Source: Rachycentron canadum (lineage: Eukaryota > Chordata > Actinopteri > Carangiformes > Rachycentridae). From it: a stretch of DNA of 64,000 bases. The translations under genes and the position numbers were made by a program. Positions 1 through 12,371 of the stretch are shown here, piece after piece. Within the stretch, counting starts at the first letter, position 1. Each line of letters starts with the position of its first letter. Below the pieces are notes generated by a model, which saw nothing but the letters and a program-made list of their open reading frames with translations, was not told where the DNA came from and did no database searches. Location of the stretch: the NCBI GenBank assembly GCA_038496675.1, contig CM076671.1, positions 3,924,192 to 3,988,191 on the forward strand, read 5' to 3'.

Positions 1-850
1 GTTGGAAATGAAAAGAACTATTTTGCTTCCTCAGCTCAACCACTCCTGCTCCTGAATGATGGGAACCATTCCCTTGATATGTGTGTTCTGCTGTGCTTTT
101 CTAAGCGAGAGGCTACTTTCTGCAAACGTAGACAATAAAGAATAAGTCCAGTACAAGTTTAGAACATGATACTTAAGAAGAGAACAAGATTGTTTATGGC
201 TTTCACATTGAGCTTCTTTAAGAATTTGGCAAGTAACAAAACAATTTTTTTTTTTGAGAGTTTGCTAAATGCAATTAAAAAGAAAAATAACCAGTTTCCA
301 GTTCAAAAGCTGCTGACGAAAGCTTCACTGGCAAAGATAAAGTAGTCGTAGTATGTTGATACCAGGTGTAAACTGGGCCCTTGAATTGGAATTGTGAGCC
401 AGAGATATTAACAGGTGAACAGATAAATGAATACGAAGGTGTTTGGTAATTAGACAGCAGCATGAATTGTCTTAGTGTGAGGCCCCTTATGCTTCTTTCC
501 ATTTTACCCCTCTGTTTTAGTATACAAATTAGACTTTACATTAAGACAGCAATGCTTGGGCCACCCTACCATGCTGTGTTAGCAAGCTAACGAGCTGAAA
601 TTACGAAAAACAGCAGTGCTAGGCAACAAGCTCATCACAAGCTTAGAAACACAACCAGCCTCTCACAAACATCAGAGGCTATTGGATAAACTTTTATTTT
701 TCTTTTCAATGTTGGAATCTTTTTTATTTTCATTGCATCCTGACCTGGCACATCTCAGATGTCATTGCCCCATAAAATATGCAATCCTGTCACCGTGATG
801 AATGCTGTTACATCTGAAACATATTGATTTTTGTTATACTTTAGCCTAGT

Positions 851-874
851 CTATTGTTCTAGTTCTATTGTTCT
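851..874 (+). repeat. Short tandem duplication (14-bp period)
   Basis: CTATTGTTCT occurs twice, separated by AGTT. Confidence 0.7.
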
Positions 875-3800
875 GACTTTTGCTGAGTAAAAGTAAATGT
901 GGCATTTGTTTTGGTGGTGGGGGTGAGAGGAACACAGACAGCTTGTGGAACAAGAACAGTAGCGACTGAGTTTAAATAACTTCAAATATCCATTCAGTAT
1001 TCAATCGTTTACAGTATGAACCTATTTGTTGAGCATTAAAATGTTAACAGGGCCTCTATGTCCTTGTTAATCCTAATAAACTGTTTACTTCGTCGGCTCA
1101 GTGTGGCAGTAGTCTACACCTCTATTCAGCAACCTGTATCTCCTGCCAGCACCATTGGGTGGCCATGACCAATTTCCTCTTCCATCTCTGAGTTGACTCA
1201 TTAGCATATGAAGGAGGTTGAAATATAATTGTTCCTTTAATTGATGGAAGATAATTAATCAGACCAAGGTGCTGGTGGAAAAAAGGAGACGATGCACTGA
1301 GTGCATTCAGAAAGTAGCCCTTTTCTTCTTGTGTGAATTTGATACCGTGTAATCAGCGGGTGCTTAATGAGGTTTATTCATTTTTGCATCTTTTTTTAAT
1401 ATTACCTTTGATATTTTGTCACTTATTAGGAGAATGAATAAAAATGAAGCTTGTCATGGTTCTGTAAGTCTGCTGTGATTTGAATTCATCGTTTCCGGCT
1501 GTGACCAATGGTGCGTTTCAATTCTTTCAATCTTCAAGAGTAAGTTATTTATTATAAGTATCATGTTAAACTTTAAGCTTTTTTGTGTTTTCTGTTTGAT
1601 TTGATGCCATTAGTTATATTTCTGAATGTTTCCCATTAGAAATACGCACAGACACTTGCTTGATCTCAGTGCTTGGTTCATTTTCATTTTATGGTGGCTT
1701 TCATGTCTTAACCTTGGCCTGGTATTATGATCCTCTCACCCTCACAATGTTCAGAAGCAGTGGCGCTGGCTCTCGTGTGCTGTTCTCACCACACTTTCCA
1801 TCGCAGTGGGAATTCAGTGGATTAATTAAGATTGTCACTCAAACATCTGGCTGCTGTGGAAATGGGCTACAGAGTATTATTTTAACCTTCTGGCTTTTCC
1901 ATGGGCACTTGGAAGAGGCTTGTTTCCATCTCAAATGATTATACATTCAACAGCATGATGGGAAAATGAGGAGGAGGGAAGCATTCAATGACACAATATG
2001 TCTGTGTGTAAGAGTGTGTGTCTGCCAAACTGTAAATCTCACACTGCAGTTACTATACCATATTGAATGTGCAGAACCACATTATTACATTATTGGCGAT
2101 GGAGCTGTTATAATTACTTGGCTTTCTTAATCGTATTTTCATTATTACATTTCTATGGAATTTGCACAAAAATAACTATTGTGTGAACACAATATTTTCC
2201 TGCTGATGACACGTAACGCTGCTGCATTTGCAATAAATCAGGCGGTTCGTTGAAGGGAAATATACATGAACAAATGAACAAGTCTTTGTTTGTTTTTTTT
2301 TTTGTCTTGAACGTGGTGACAATCAGATGGTTATTTACACAGCCAGCAGTTAGTTTTACCCTTAGGTCAGGTGATGACAATGGAAAAAACAGAAACAGGA
2401 ACATTACATGATCAACCTGAGTGGAATTAAAAGAAAAATGGTCACCAATATGACACAGAGTTTACTGCCATAGTGCATGTGCTGTTATGAAATGCACTTA
2501 AAGCTTAGTGAAGAGCTGTAAAAGCACGATGGATGACTTTTTGAAAGGATTTTTTCATGTGGCCCTGCTGTTTATTTTCCTTAATGAATTATTGGACGAG
2601 AGTCTCTGGAAACTGTGTGGAGGACACTCCATTCACATGTAACATCTTATTATGCCTGTCTGTATGAGAAAGAATATAGTAAATCATCTAAACTAATTGT
2701 CAGGATAAAGCAAAACAGAATGCCAAATCTAAAATGCCAAGGTACTTTTGTTGTTACAGTTTTAGTATTTTCAGATTTATTATACCATCATCTTTTTTTC
2801 TGCCTCAGTCCATGTATCACCTTTTGTCAGGTCCCACCACTGCCATACTCTCTGCCACACCAGTAAGGACCAAATATCAATCATAGGTGAAAGGCAGAAT
2901 CTGAGGCCTTCCTTTACAAACAATAATGCACACTCTGTGGTCTCAAGCCTAACTATGACTTTTGTCTCTTCTTCTTCTGCTACCACAAACGACTAAATTG
3001 TGTCGTTAATTAAGGCACTAAATTGAAGCCCTTTCAAAAGGACGTAATCATGTTGACACCATTCAGAAATCAATATTACAACTTATCATATTGTCTATCT
3101 TACAGTTCTTTGCTGAATAACAGCTGTGTGAATATAGCGTGTATCAGTGAGACCAATGCAAATCAAAAAACAAGAGGAAAGTGAGACTATGTGCAAATGG
3201 CTTTTTCCTCAAGACTTGAATGCATTGTCAGTTTTTTAGCAATCAACCAGACATATATGAAGAAATTGTCCTGTAGCAGTATCTTCCCCAGGCCTTTTCC
3301 ATAATAAATCGTCCTTGACCTCCACTCAGACAGACACATAGAGGTCAGGCAAAAGCTATAGTGGAGAGGATTTTAGCGGAAAACTCTTCCCTTGGTGAAA
3401 CAGTCTTTGATACAACTAAGAATAGTGTAGGAACTGTGAAGTGTTTTTTTGAGACCTACACTTGGTAACTTTGCACTTCAGAAAGAGTTATTTTGACAGT
3501 GTTTTCGAATTCATTGCCTTAAGTCATGTGATCAATATTTTCTTTTCTTAATAACTGGAAAACAAGAGGCATCACATACAAGCTCACTTATTTACTGCTC
3601 ATAACAAGGAGGCACCTTCAATTCTCACTTTGCTCCAGAGGAGATTTCCCACCACTGACCATATAACGTCAGAATTGAATTTGGGTTTATGGCATAATCG
3701 GGTCTCATTTATGGTGAAGAATCAGCGCTCTTGGCTGTTGTGCCTCCTATTTTTGATTTAGGTTGGTGAGGCACGTGTATACTTCAAGTTTTTTTCTTGT

Positions 3801-6425
3801 GCAAGTTAAATTGCAGCAGGCATCATCTGGAGAAATTTAACAACCTGCTTCAGGGATGGTCCTTTCCCATGATGGATCGTTAACTTTTTGCTAAATCACA
3901 GATACCAAATTCACTTTAATGATATTATTAATAAAATATATTTGTCTGTAATAACTTTCTTTATGGGTTTATCGATACCTTTTTTTCCCCACATAATCGT
4001 TGTCTACAACATTTTCCCAGGCCCAGCTGATGTCTTCCAATTGCTTGTTCTGTCCAACCAACAGTAGCAGCTGCGTATAATTGTGGCTGGAGGAGCTAAG
4101 GTGGAGTTTAATTACCAACAGCAGGTGCTAAAAAAATTAAAAATATAATTTAATGAGTGGATTATATGAGTTATACTGCCGTTAAAGAAGGGTGAGCTCC
4201 TCAAACGGCATTATATGCATGGTCACACTGTAATGAGGATTTATCCCTGTTAGATTGTGCAGGCAGCAACAGAACAATGTAGTTAGACAAATATGACATA
4301 CATCCAGCTCGGTGCACTTTGCTTAGAAAAGCAGCTAATTCTCATTTTTGAGAAACCATAGTAAGGTAATATTTAGGAATTGATTATCAATATGTTTTCA
4401 TAATATCATTTATTCTTCTACTAATTTACTAATTGAGGAATCAAATTTTCTCAATTTTCCACATGTAACAATTCTCCTGTTAGTTTTGATTGTATCCAGC
4501 TGTTTGCTTTAACTTTCAGTGATGCCCCCATTCCCTGTGGTTTTGCAGGCTGCTTGTTATGTGTTCCCCTGCCATCACAACCCAACCTGGCATGTCAACA
4601 CAATCCTGCACTCTGATCAATCCAACAGTAGTATGTGTATGTGGTAGTGCACACTCAGCATCCTGGTGGGTTTCCACCTGCTGGTGCCATCAAAGGAGCA
4701 GCACACAGGGGATGTGATTGCAGAGCTTACAGCAGGGGAGGAAGTGGGCGACACAGGAGAGAAAATATCTGAGTGTGAAGCATGCATGTAGAGCATGCCG
4801 TTCTCAGACTGGAGTGGTTTCTTGGTTAGAATATATCAGTTCAAGCTGTAATTTTTCCCTGATGTGTGTATATGTGCCAAAGGTGTTTTGATTTTCAGGA
4901 AAAGGGAGGTTTCAACATTATGATTTCACTTTAAATTCCTCAGATGTAGGTATTCAGAGCTGGGATAAGGCCAACTCCCTGTGTTTCCATCCTTCTATAT
5001 CCTGAGGTCATCTACACAGTTGACATTGTTTGCTTCCATGAAACAGTGACGAGTAATTGGAAACGAGTATCTGGATGCCTGCTTTTTGGCTTGCCCGGCC
5101 AGATATGAGCCCATGAACAAACTGCCGAGGACGGGCTCCAGGAATTAGTTTGACTTGGCCAGCTTTCCACAAGGTGAGATGACTTTGATCAGTGTCCCCT
5201 TGTTTGATGAGGTGGCACTTTCTGGGCACAAATGCTGTTTTAAGCAAACAAAGGACTATCTCCCTTGGCGTTTTGTCACAAGATTTAGGACATGGGGCTC
5301 GCAAGGTTGGACTGGAGGATTTAATGCATTTAAAGTGCTAAATATGGACAGTTAGAGTTGTGTAGACATACTGCACATATCGTTACCAGGCAGTGGAAAA
5401 CAAAACATTTCATAGCAATGCAGAGATTATTTCATGCTGCAGATTTTTGTGCATTAATGGCATGCACGCAGCATCGTTTTTGTATTGTATGCTTACACCT
5501 TTTCAGTGAAATGGAGGGATTGTACCATGAAAATAGATTTGGCTTTGCTATTTTGGTGATAGGTGATTTACAGTAAGATTTACAGATATCCACGGACCAC
5601 ATTCTTCTGACCACAATTTTTTCTTTATCTACAGTTTTGTCAACAGTAGCAATTACTTTTGAGCAGCCCAAACTATCTTTCTTGTCACTTGAGTACGTGA
5701 CACATTATGCCTTGTAGTATCCTAAGAAATTCTGTTCAGACAGCAAGTCTCTGCGATCATTTATGTCCAATAGAAGTGTTCACTTGCAAGGTAGAGTGTG
5801 CCTTCATGTCAAAAACCAGAAAGTGAAGTAGGAGACACTGTGTGTGCATCAATTGAAGCCTGGAGCACATATGTGAAATGCCATCCAGACAGTGGTAGAA
5901 CTCAGGGTACAATAGCTGTCATTTGTACATCTGTAGGAAGAAGTCACAGCGTTTCTGGAGAGTTGACACATCTAAGTATTCAAATGTAGAACGGCAGTGT
6001 TTCCCCATTAGCCATTTGAGCTAAAATACATAAGAGACCAATGGGTGTAAATGCTGCGAGGCATATGGCACCTGTGTTTCTTGGTTATAGGTGTGAAAGG
6101 GCACTGAATGGTCGTGTGTTTTCTGTCTGGCAAAATGTTTATATTGTGGAAAATACTGACTTTGGCCACCAGATCTCTTGGTGTATTTGTTTTGGTTTCT
6201 ATTGTCCATTTTTTGAGGTATTTGAGGCATTCTGTAACTCAGCGGTGACAGTCTGTGTGGTGAAATACTAACTGAAGACTAGTCACATTTGGTCTTATGT
6301 TGAAAAATGAAAAGTATAGATATTCAAAAGTTATCGCACAAAGAATTTTACTGGCTGAAAGTGATTCATCATCACACCCTCCTCTATTTATCGTATATTC
6401 CACATTTGCCAACTCATTTGCGCAT

Positions 6426-6441
6426 AGTGCCCATGGGCACT
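6426..6441. repeat. 16-bp perfect palindrome
   Basis: AGTGCCCATGGGCACT is self-complementary. Note the related GGGCAC/GTGCCC hairpin at 23417-23444. Confidence 0.95.
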
Positions 6442-7244
6442 CAAACTGGCAACAAAAATGGCAGGTGCACTTGGCCGTCATTGTCTGTGTCCTCCTAACA
6501 TATCACTTGTGCTGTTTTTTGTGAATGTGTGATTAAATCAGCCAGTGTATGTAAATCTGAACTGTTTTGAGTGAATATTTACCGAAACCTCTTTGCCTAA
6601 GAGACAAGGTCTTCATGGAGCAGGTGAAACCAAGCAACAGATGTGATGCTGGTTTGAACAGATGGTGCAAAAATGCAAAAAAGGTCAGGTGGTCTGGTGC
6701 CTGTGTTGCTGTTGCAGCACATTGATTGGCCTGTTTTTAGAAGGAAGACAGAATCCCTGGCAATAATCCCCCTGCATGAAAGTGGGATCAAGAGCTTATA
6801 GGTTCTAATTACTAATAGTGGGCAACTATTTGATATATTCCTCATGATTTGACAGGTATAATGATGCTTTTGATGAATATTGCATCCTCTGACAGTTGAA
6901 ACTGAACCAGAAAAAAGATAAGTTTAAAATAAATTAAATTCCACCTCAGTCCTGCACCACATCTCTCCTGCACTTCTATTTATTCTACTCTTTTTACATA
7001 ATAATTAAACATTATCATACGAATGAATAATAGAGAAAATAGAATTGTTCTCTCAACTCCTCATCATCTTCTTTCTTGCAATTGATTCACCTACAGAGAT
7101 GTTCATTGCTATTCCGGCTGATTTAGGATCCCAGTTTGTCTGTTACCTTTGCAGTGGGCTGTTGTCATACATCTTGTCAACTATCTATCAATTAGCAAAC
7201 TGTGCTTACAAATGTTCCTCTGACACATCATGCATCTGGGATTG

Positions 7245-7297
7245 CTAATTAAGATGACGTGTTACATAATTAATGCCTTCACTATACTAATTAGCGC
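7245..7297. promoter_or_regulatory. Cluster of TAATTA homeodomain-type motifs (possible conserved non-coding element)
   Basis: Within 53 bp there are CTAATTAAG, ATAATTAATG and CTAATTAGCG, plus a CRE-like TGACGTG between them. The density is higher than in nearby intron. Regulatory function is inferred only; a conservation test is needed. Confidence 0.25.
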
Positions 7298-8109
7298 TCG
7301 CTTAGTGCCTTAGCTTTTGAGATGTGAAAATCAGTGCCAAACTAGTGTTAATGTAATTCCACACCACAGTAAGTGATGCAGAAATCACATTAAGATTTTT
7401 AGAAAACAAAAATGTTGAAGCAAATCTTTCTGTTTGGATGTTTTTTCAAAGCAGTGTACATAACTTTAATGCTGTGTTTGAGCGTCTATACTTGGTTTTT
7501 AGTGACTTTACATTTATGCCTCCCCTCAAGGCCACAAGTACATACGTAGGCCTGAAGGTATTCTCCCCCTCTACTCCTGCCTCCCCTATCTCTGACAGTT
7601 TGCAGAAATGCCCCATCAAGGACACTTCAGCCACGTGTCAATCCACTGATTCCACCAGAGAGATAAGAAGCTGGGAAGGGACAGTGGATGGTACTCTTGC
7701 ATAATTTATACTGAGCAAAAATCAATTTTGTGGCATAAATTACTCTGATGTTAATTAGTTGCAGATTGGCCTTTTACAAAAGGTGCATTCCAAATCACTT
7801 CAGGGAGAGATTCAGTGCACCGAGACGAGACTGAATTGTTCAGCTGGTGATAATTTCTCATGATGTTATGATGGAAAATTAGGCTTGTTTCTTTATTTGG
7901 AACGTGACCAAAATGTTTTCAGAAGCCCAAATGGTCTCTATGAATAGATAATTCAAAAAAGGAATACTATTATTTCTGTTCCTCTACTGGTAAAGCAGGA
8001 AACTTATGGACGAAAATGGAATCTTGTGTTTGTCAAGTCAAGCCCATCCTCTTCCTCCCTACACCACCCACCCTTGCTCTTTCACAAGCTGACACACATC
8101 CATAACACT

Positions 8110-8145
8110 GCGCACACACACACACACAGACACACCACCACACAA
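8110..8145 (+). repeat. Imperfect (CA)n microsatellite
   Basis: A GCGCACACACAC run continues as imperfect CA, including CAGACACACCACCACACAAAC. Confidence 0.85.
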
Positions 8146-9804
8146 ACCACCCTTGGTCAGGGAGATTGCTTACCAGCACTTAGTTCAGTGGTGATGCCCA
8201 GCTGGGCCTTGATGCAATGGAAATTGATTGGACTGCTCCCAGGCTACACTGTCATGACAAGTTATTTTAATGGCACTAAAGCGGGCTTATGCTGAAGTTT
8301 AAGAGGAAGGGGCAAAACAGTGACTTGGGGTGTATTTGCAGCATTGCTTGTTATTTATTTATGAGCTAGCACAGTATTTCTCTCGAAAAAAGAAATGAAG
8401 ACAGCCAGAGCTATTTCCTCACAAGCTCAAGAATTACCACCTCAGAAGTGATAGTGTTGGAAGAAGTGAGCTAGACAAGTGATAATTAAGGAATGATTCA
8501 TGCTTTTCATTGTCCATTTAGCCATCAGTTCTATAATGGTACAGTTCAGTACCTACAACCCATATACTTCAAATGCACATATATCGCAGTAGCACCCTGT
8601 CAAGCAGGGTGGAGCGAAATTTTCAGCTGAGAGGAAATCTGTTGTTTATTGGCCTCACACAGTATGGCAGTAATGGCTGCAACATTAGATAAAAGGAACT
8701 TTCCAGCTTCTCTTTGTGCCACCAATTTTTGTTAACTCCGCCATCTAGACTTAGAAAAAAGAACAAAAAAATAGATGGAGGCTTTAGCCTGCTGCCATAT
8801 CTTCAGTGATGTGTGTTCCACAGGTGAGGTTGTTTCCTGTCAACAAGTTGCATTCAGGTAACTCCTAGCAGAGGTTGTCTACGGCTTGCTGACGTGTGCT
8901 TTTGTATTTATTGGAGGAGAATTGACTGCTCTTTGCCATCGGCAAACTTCTGCAGAGGCTATTTACTCTGTCTGCCATCCTGTTTCCTCTTCTGTTTCTT
9001 TCACTGTTTTTTCTTCTTTCCACTTAGTTGCGGTTACGTACAATGATTTATGTTATAAGCAAAAGACAAAGAGGACTTAGTGATGAGTACTTAAGAGTCT
9101 CATAACACAATTACTTCCTAATTTATTTTAAAGTTTAATGACATTTTGAGTTTAATGGCATTTCAGACTACAATGTCAATGAAATAAATTATGATGGCTC
9201 ATGCATGAGCACTTCAGGTAATGTGTTTCCCTCATGTTTTGTCCGCAGGCCAATTAAAACTCACTGTGTGACAGTCTGGCCAAATCAGAAGGTCTCTGCA
9301 CTCCTTGACAGCTCAAGCAGCCAATTAAAATCTAACGCCTGTGCTGAAACAGTCGGTACTGCCCACCATGAGTGATCATTACCGCATATGTGGGTTGGAA
9401 CTAATCCATGGGCGACACATTGATTGCAATGGTGAAAACTCATCTTGTGCTTTGGCCAGAAGGAGGTCATCATGTTGAACAGTGAAAAGGGTATCAGGTC
9501 AGGTTTTAAGAAAAATTGCAAACTCACACGTGCACACTCACGGCCCACTCTGGTGATTGCCCATGCCGGTGTCACCGTCCACTGTGCGCAGCAGTAAGCC
9601 TCATCACACGGGTCAGCAGACCCAAGACCTCACTCACATACTGCTTGATCATCTGAACAAGTCCGGAAATTAACTTTGATGTGGAATGTCTGTGGGCGAG
9701 CAGCTCAGGTCCACAAGGGGGAAAGAGGTGGCTGGTCAGCTGCGTCTGTGGGCGAAATGTGTTTGCCACATGCAGAGATATGAAAGAGAGCACAGTAGAG
9801 GAGA

Positions 9805-9808
<4 letters not shown>

Positions 9809-9857
<49 letters not shown>
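9809..9857 (+). repeat. (GT)n microsatellite
   Basis: Uninterrupted GT dinucleotides after GAGAGTGA; about 24 units. Long enough to be polymorphic and to adopt Z-DNA-type structure. Confidence 0.97.
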
Positions 9858-9858
<1 letters not shown>

Positions 9859-10360
9859 AAGAACGAAGCCACCCCCATATACTCAATGAGGAGTCACTCA
9901 TCTACTTCAAATATGCTTAATTCATATTCAGCTCACATGGGGCTTACAGAGCTAGATTTAATACATCTCAGCTCTCTCCATGACAGATCTGGAGCATGTC
10001 TAAATTAGATTGTAATTTCAATGAACTATGTCTTACAATGCATACAGGAGCAGGCCAATCATTAACACAAAGTGCCCCCTCGATGACATTAGGAAGTACT
10101 TTGATCTGGCTGCCCTCTTGTGTTTGTGTGTTGTACGCATTCATGTTGTAGATGGCCACTGCATCCACATTTGTACCACTGGAGTGACCCACAGTGGACA
10201 TGAAGGCAATAGACAAACTTTTATGCCTTGTCTCTTATGAGCCATCGAATGAAAGCTAATGTTGCCGGATGTGTAAAAAGGCAATTACTGTATTTACTAG
10301 TCTGTTCACCATACGAACAATATGTCAGGGTTTTTAGCTTATTCTGCTGCCACTAAGTGG

Positions 10361-10402
10361 CCAAAAAAACAAACAAACAAAAAAAAAAACAAAAAAAAAA
10401 AC
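10361..10402 (+). repeat. A-rich simple repeat (CAAA)n / (A)n
   Basis: AACAAACAAACAAA followed by two A11-type runs separated by C. A possible retroposon tail, but no body upstream was recognised. Confidence 0.85.
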
Positions 10403-11132
10403 AGCTGCTTCAAGCAATCACAATGAATTTATTAAGACATGTTTGTGTAGTTCATGCACTGGGTGATTTGTTCTGTCATTGCGATGATCTCCTTATTATG
10501 AGATAACTGTTAAAACACAAAAAGTTCTGATAACATCAGAAGAACTAATTTAATAGTCAATGACCAGCAACGATTGCGCAACATAAATCAAACTATTTAT
10601 GTGCCATAAAAACATGGGATGTGAGAAGATCTTACAATAAGAAAAGATTGCTTGATGTTCCTAATGGCAAGAATCTTGGTACAAGAAAAATATTTAATTT
10701 TCCCCTTTTATAATTGGAAAATGGTGTCACAATAACAAGGAAATATCTTATTATTATAAGTAAAACATGGATTTCCTTTTGTCCCCCCTAACATGAGTGT
10801 GGTGCTGCTCTGTACTAATTGGCCTGCAGGGGTTGCTGCATAATCCTACTGGGCAAACATGTTTGCTGTTTAGTCCTTGTATGCATTTCCATTCGAGGCC
10901 ATACGTGGTCAGGGAAATGTAGAAAAATAAATCTATTTATATGCAGAGGATCCTGCTGTTAAATTTGAGAAAAAACAAAAACACAGACATGTATGGTTTC
11001 ACTTATCTTCCAGCTTCCATGGAGCACTGTTTCCCTTGTTTATAAGGTCTGCTGCAACGTGACAGATTGTTTGGACAACTGTATTTATAAAACCAACAAA
11101 TAACTGATATGAGCCCCTGAGGGCATCAAGTC

Positions 11133-11150
11133 TTCTTTTAATTAAAAGAA
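11133..11150. repeat. 18-bp perfect palindrome centred on TTAATTAA
   Basis: TTCTTTTAATTAAAAGAA is self-complementary; the centre contains a TAATTA homeodomain-type core. Confidence 0.95.
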
Positions 11151-12300
11151 CTGTTTTAACTGAGCGTCTATGCATTTAAAGACTCTGCTTTAGTTAACAT
11201 TCATCAGCCATCTACCTGCGTTACACAGTAGAACTGCCATCTACCTTCGTGTGGAACTGCTCTGATCAAACTGACTTCGCACTCAACTTTGATGCTTTTC
11301 ACATGAAAAAAAAAATCATCTCTGCTCTTTTTTCTTAAATACTCTGTACTGTGACTTTGTAATTCCAAATCTAAAATGTGACCTTAACTTTGACCTATGA
11401 GTTGAAACAGTGATTTCATATTTTTCATATTTGATATTGTTACGACTGTTCAATCAAAGAAAAAAAATTCCCAGCGTCTTTCAATTTTTACAAGCTATGA
11501 CAGATTGTCACAACCTGACACAAATCCTATTGAGAGAAACAGTATTTTAGAAGTATTTTCAAGTGTGAAGGACAGTGGAGGTTTTTGTCAAACGTGTTTC
11601 CATCCTTGAGGAATATTTTAAATCTTTAAGTAAATGGAACAAAAAGTAGAATAAATGCTGGGTGCAAAATTGTGCCACCATGTCTTGGTAGAATAACAAT
11701 GTAGCTTTGTGAACAAAAAATACCACAAATGGTTTCCTTGTAATTAGTGTCACCCCATTTTTGCAGAACCCATGTCTCAGTTTTTCAGAGGCTTAAATCA
11801 TGCGTGCATGTCTTTCTCTCTTCTATGTGGGAGACTCTAGTGAATTTAAAAGATGAAATCAATAAAGGTTCACACTTTTGGATCATCTTTTTTCAGGGAA
11901 AGAGCATGGTGTTCTATCATTTTGCACAGTAAGTGGTTTTACAGTGTCAGCTTAAATGACTGTATTTTCATGCTTTTGTAACACAGCTCTGATCTTCATC
12001 AAGCATTAAAAACCCCTTTCTTTTCAACAGTACAAAAGTCAGAAACTCAGAAAAGGGTTGAGGCAATGAAATGTATGTAAATCCTCCATCTCTCAGCTTA
12101 GCTCCAGTACAGTTTGGACCCTCCTGCTCCCTATGGGTCAACGAATCCAAGGGGGTGAGCACAAACCAGTGATGTAGGGCACCACGATGGCAAAGCTACC
12201 CTTGCTGGCACCCGGCACCAACCACTGACCTGTTTAAACAGCTGGAACGTTTGGCACTGCCTGCCTCCGGAGATTTGCAGGGCGACTGGCAAAAGGGTTG

Positions 12301-12371
12301 AGAGGAAGGAAGAGGGGGAGGCAGTGGGGGAAGGGAGAAACAAGGGGGATGGGAGGCATGGTGGAGGAGGG
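12301..12371 (+). repeat. GA/G-rich tract with quadruplex potential
   Basis: Purine-rich with four G runs of three or more, in order GGGGG, GGGGG, GGG, GGGGG, followed by GGG and GGAGGAGGG. The loops are 7, 2 and 8 bases, at the edge of the usual quadruplex rule. Confidence 0.6.

Larger units (their letters stand above)
1..9808 (+). other. Upstream intron, segment 1: non-coding
   Basis: No coding gene seen. Open frames here are at most about 98 codons with no recognisable domains. There is a 14-bp-period tandem duplication at 851-874 (CTATTGTTCT twice), an AT-rich block with TAATTA-type motifs at 1180-1300, a CA-rich stretch around 8110-8140, and a 16-bp perfect palindrome at 6426-6441. Assignment to an intron rests only on the exon at 26039. 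Confidence 0.5.
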
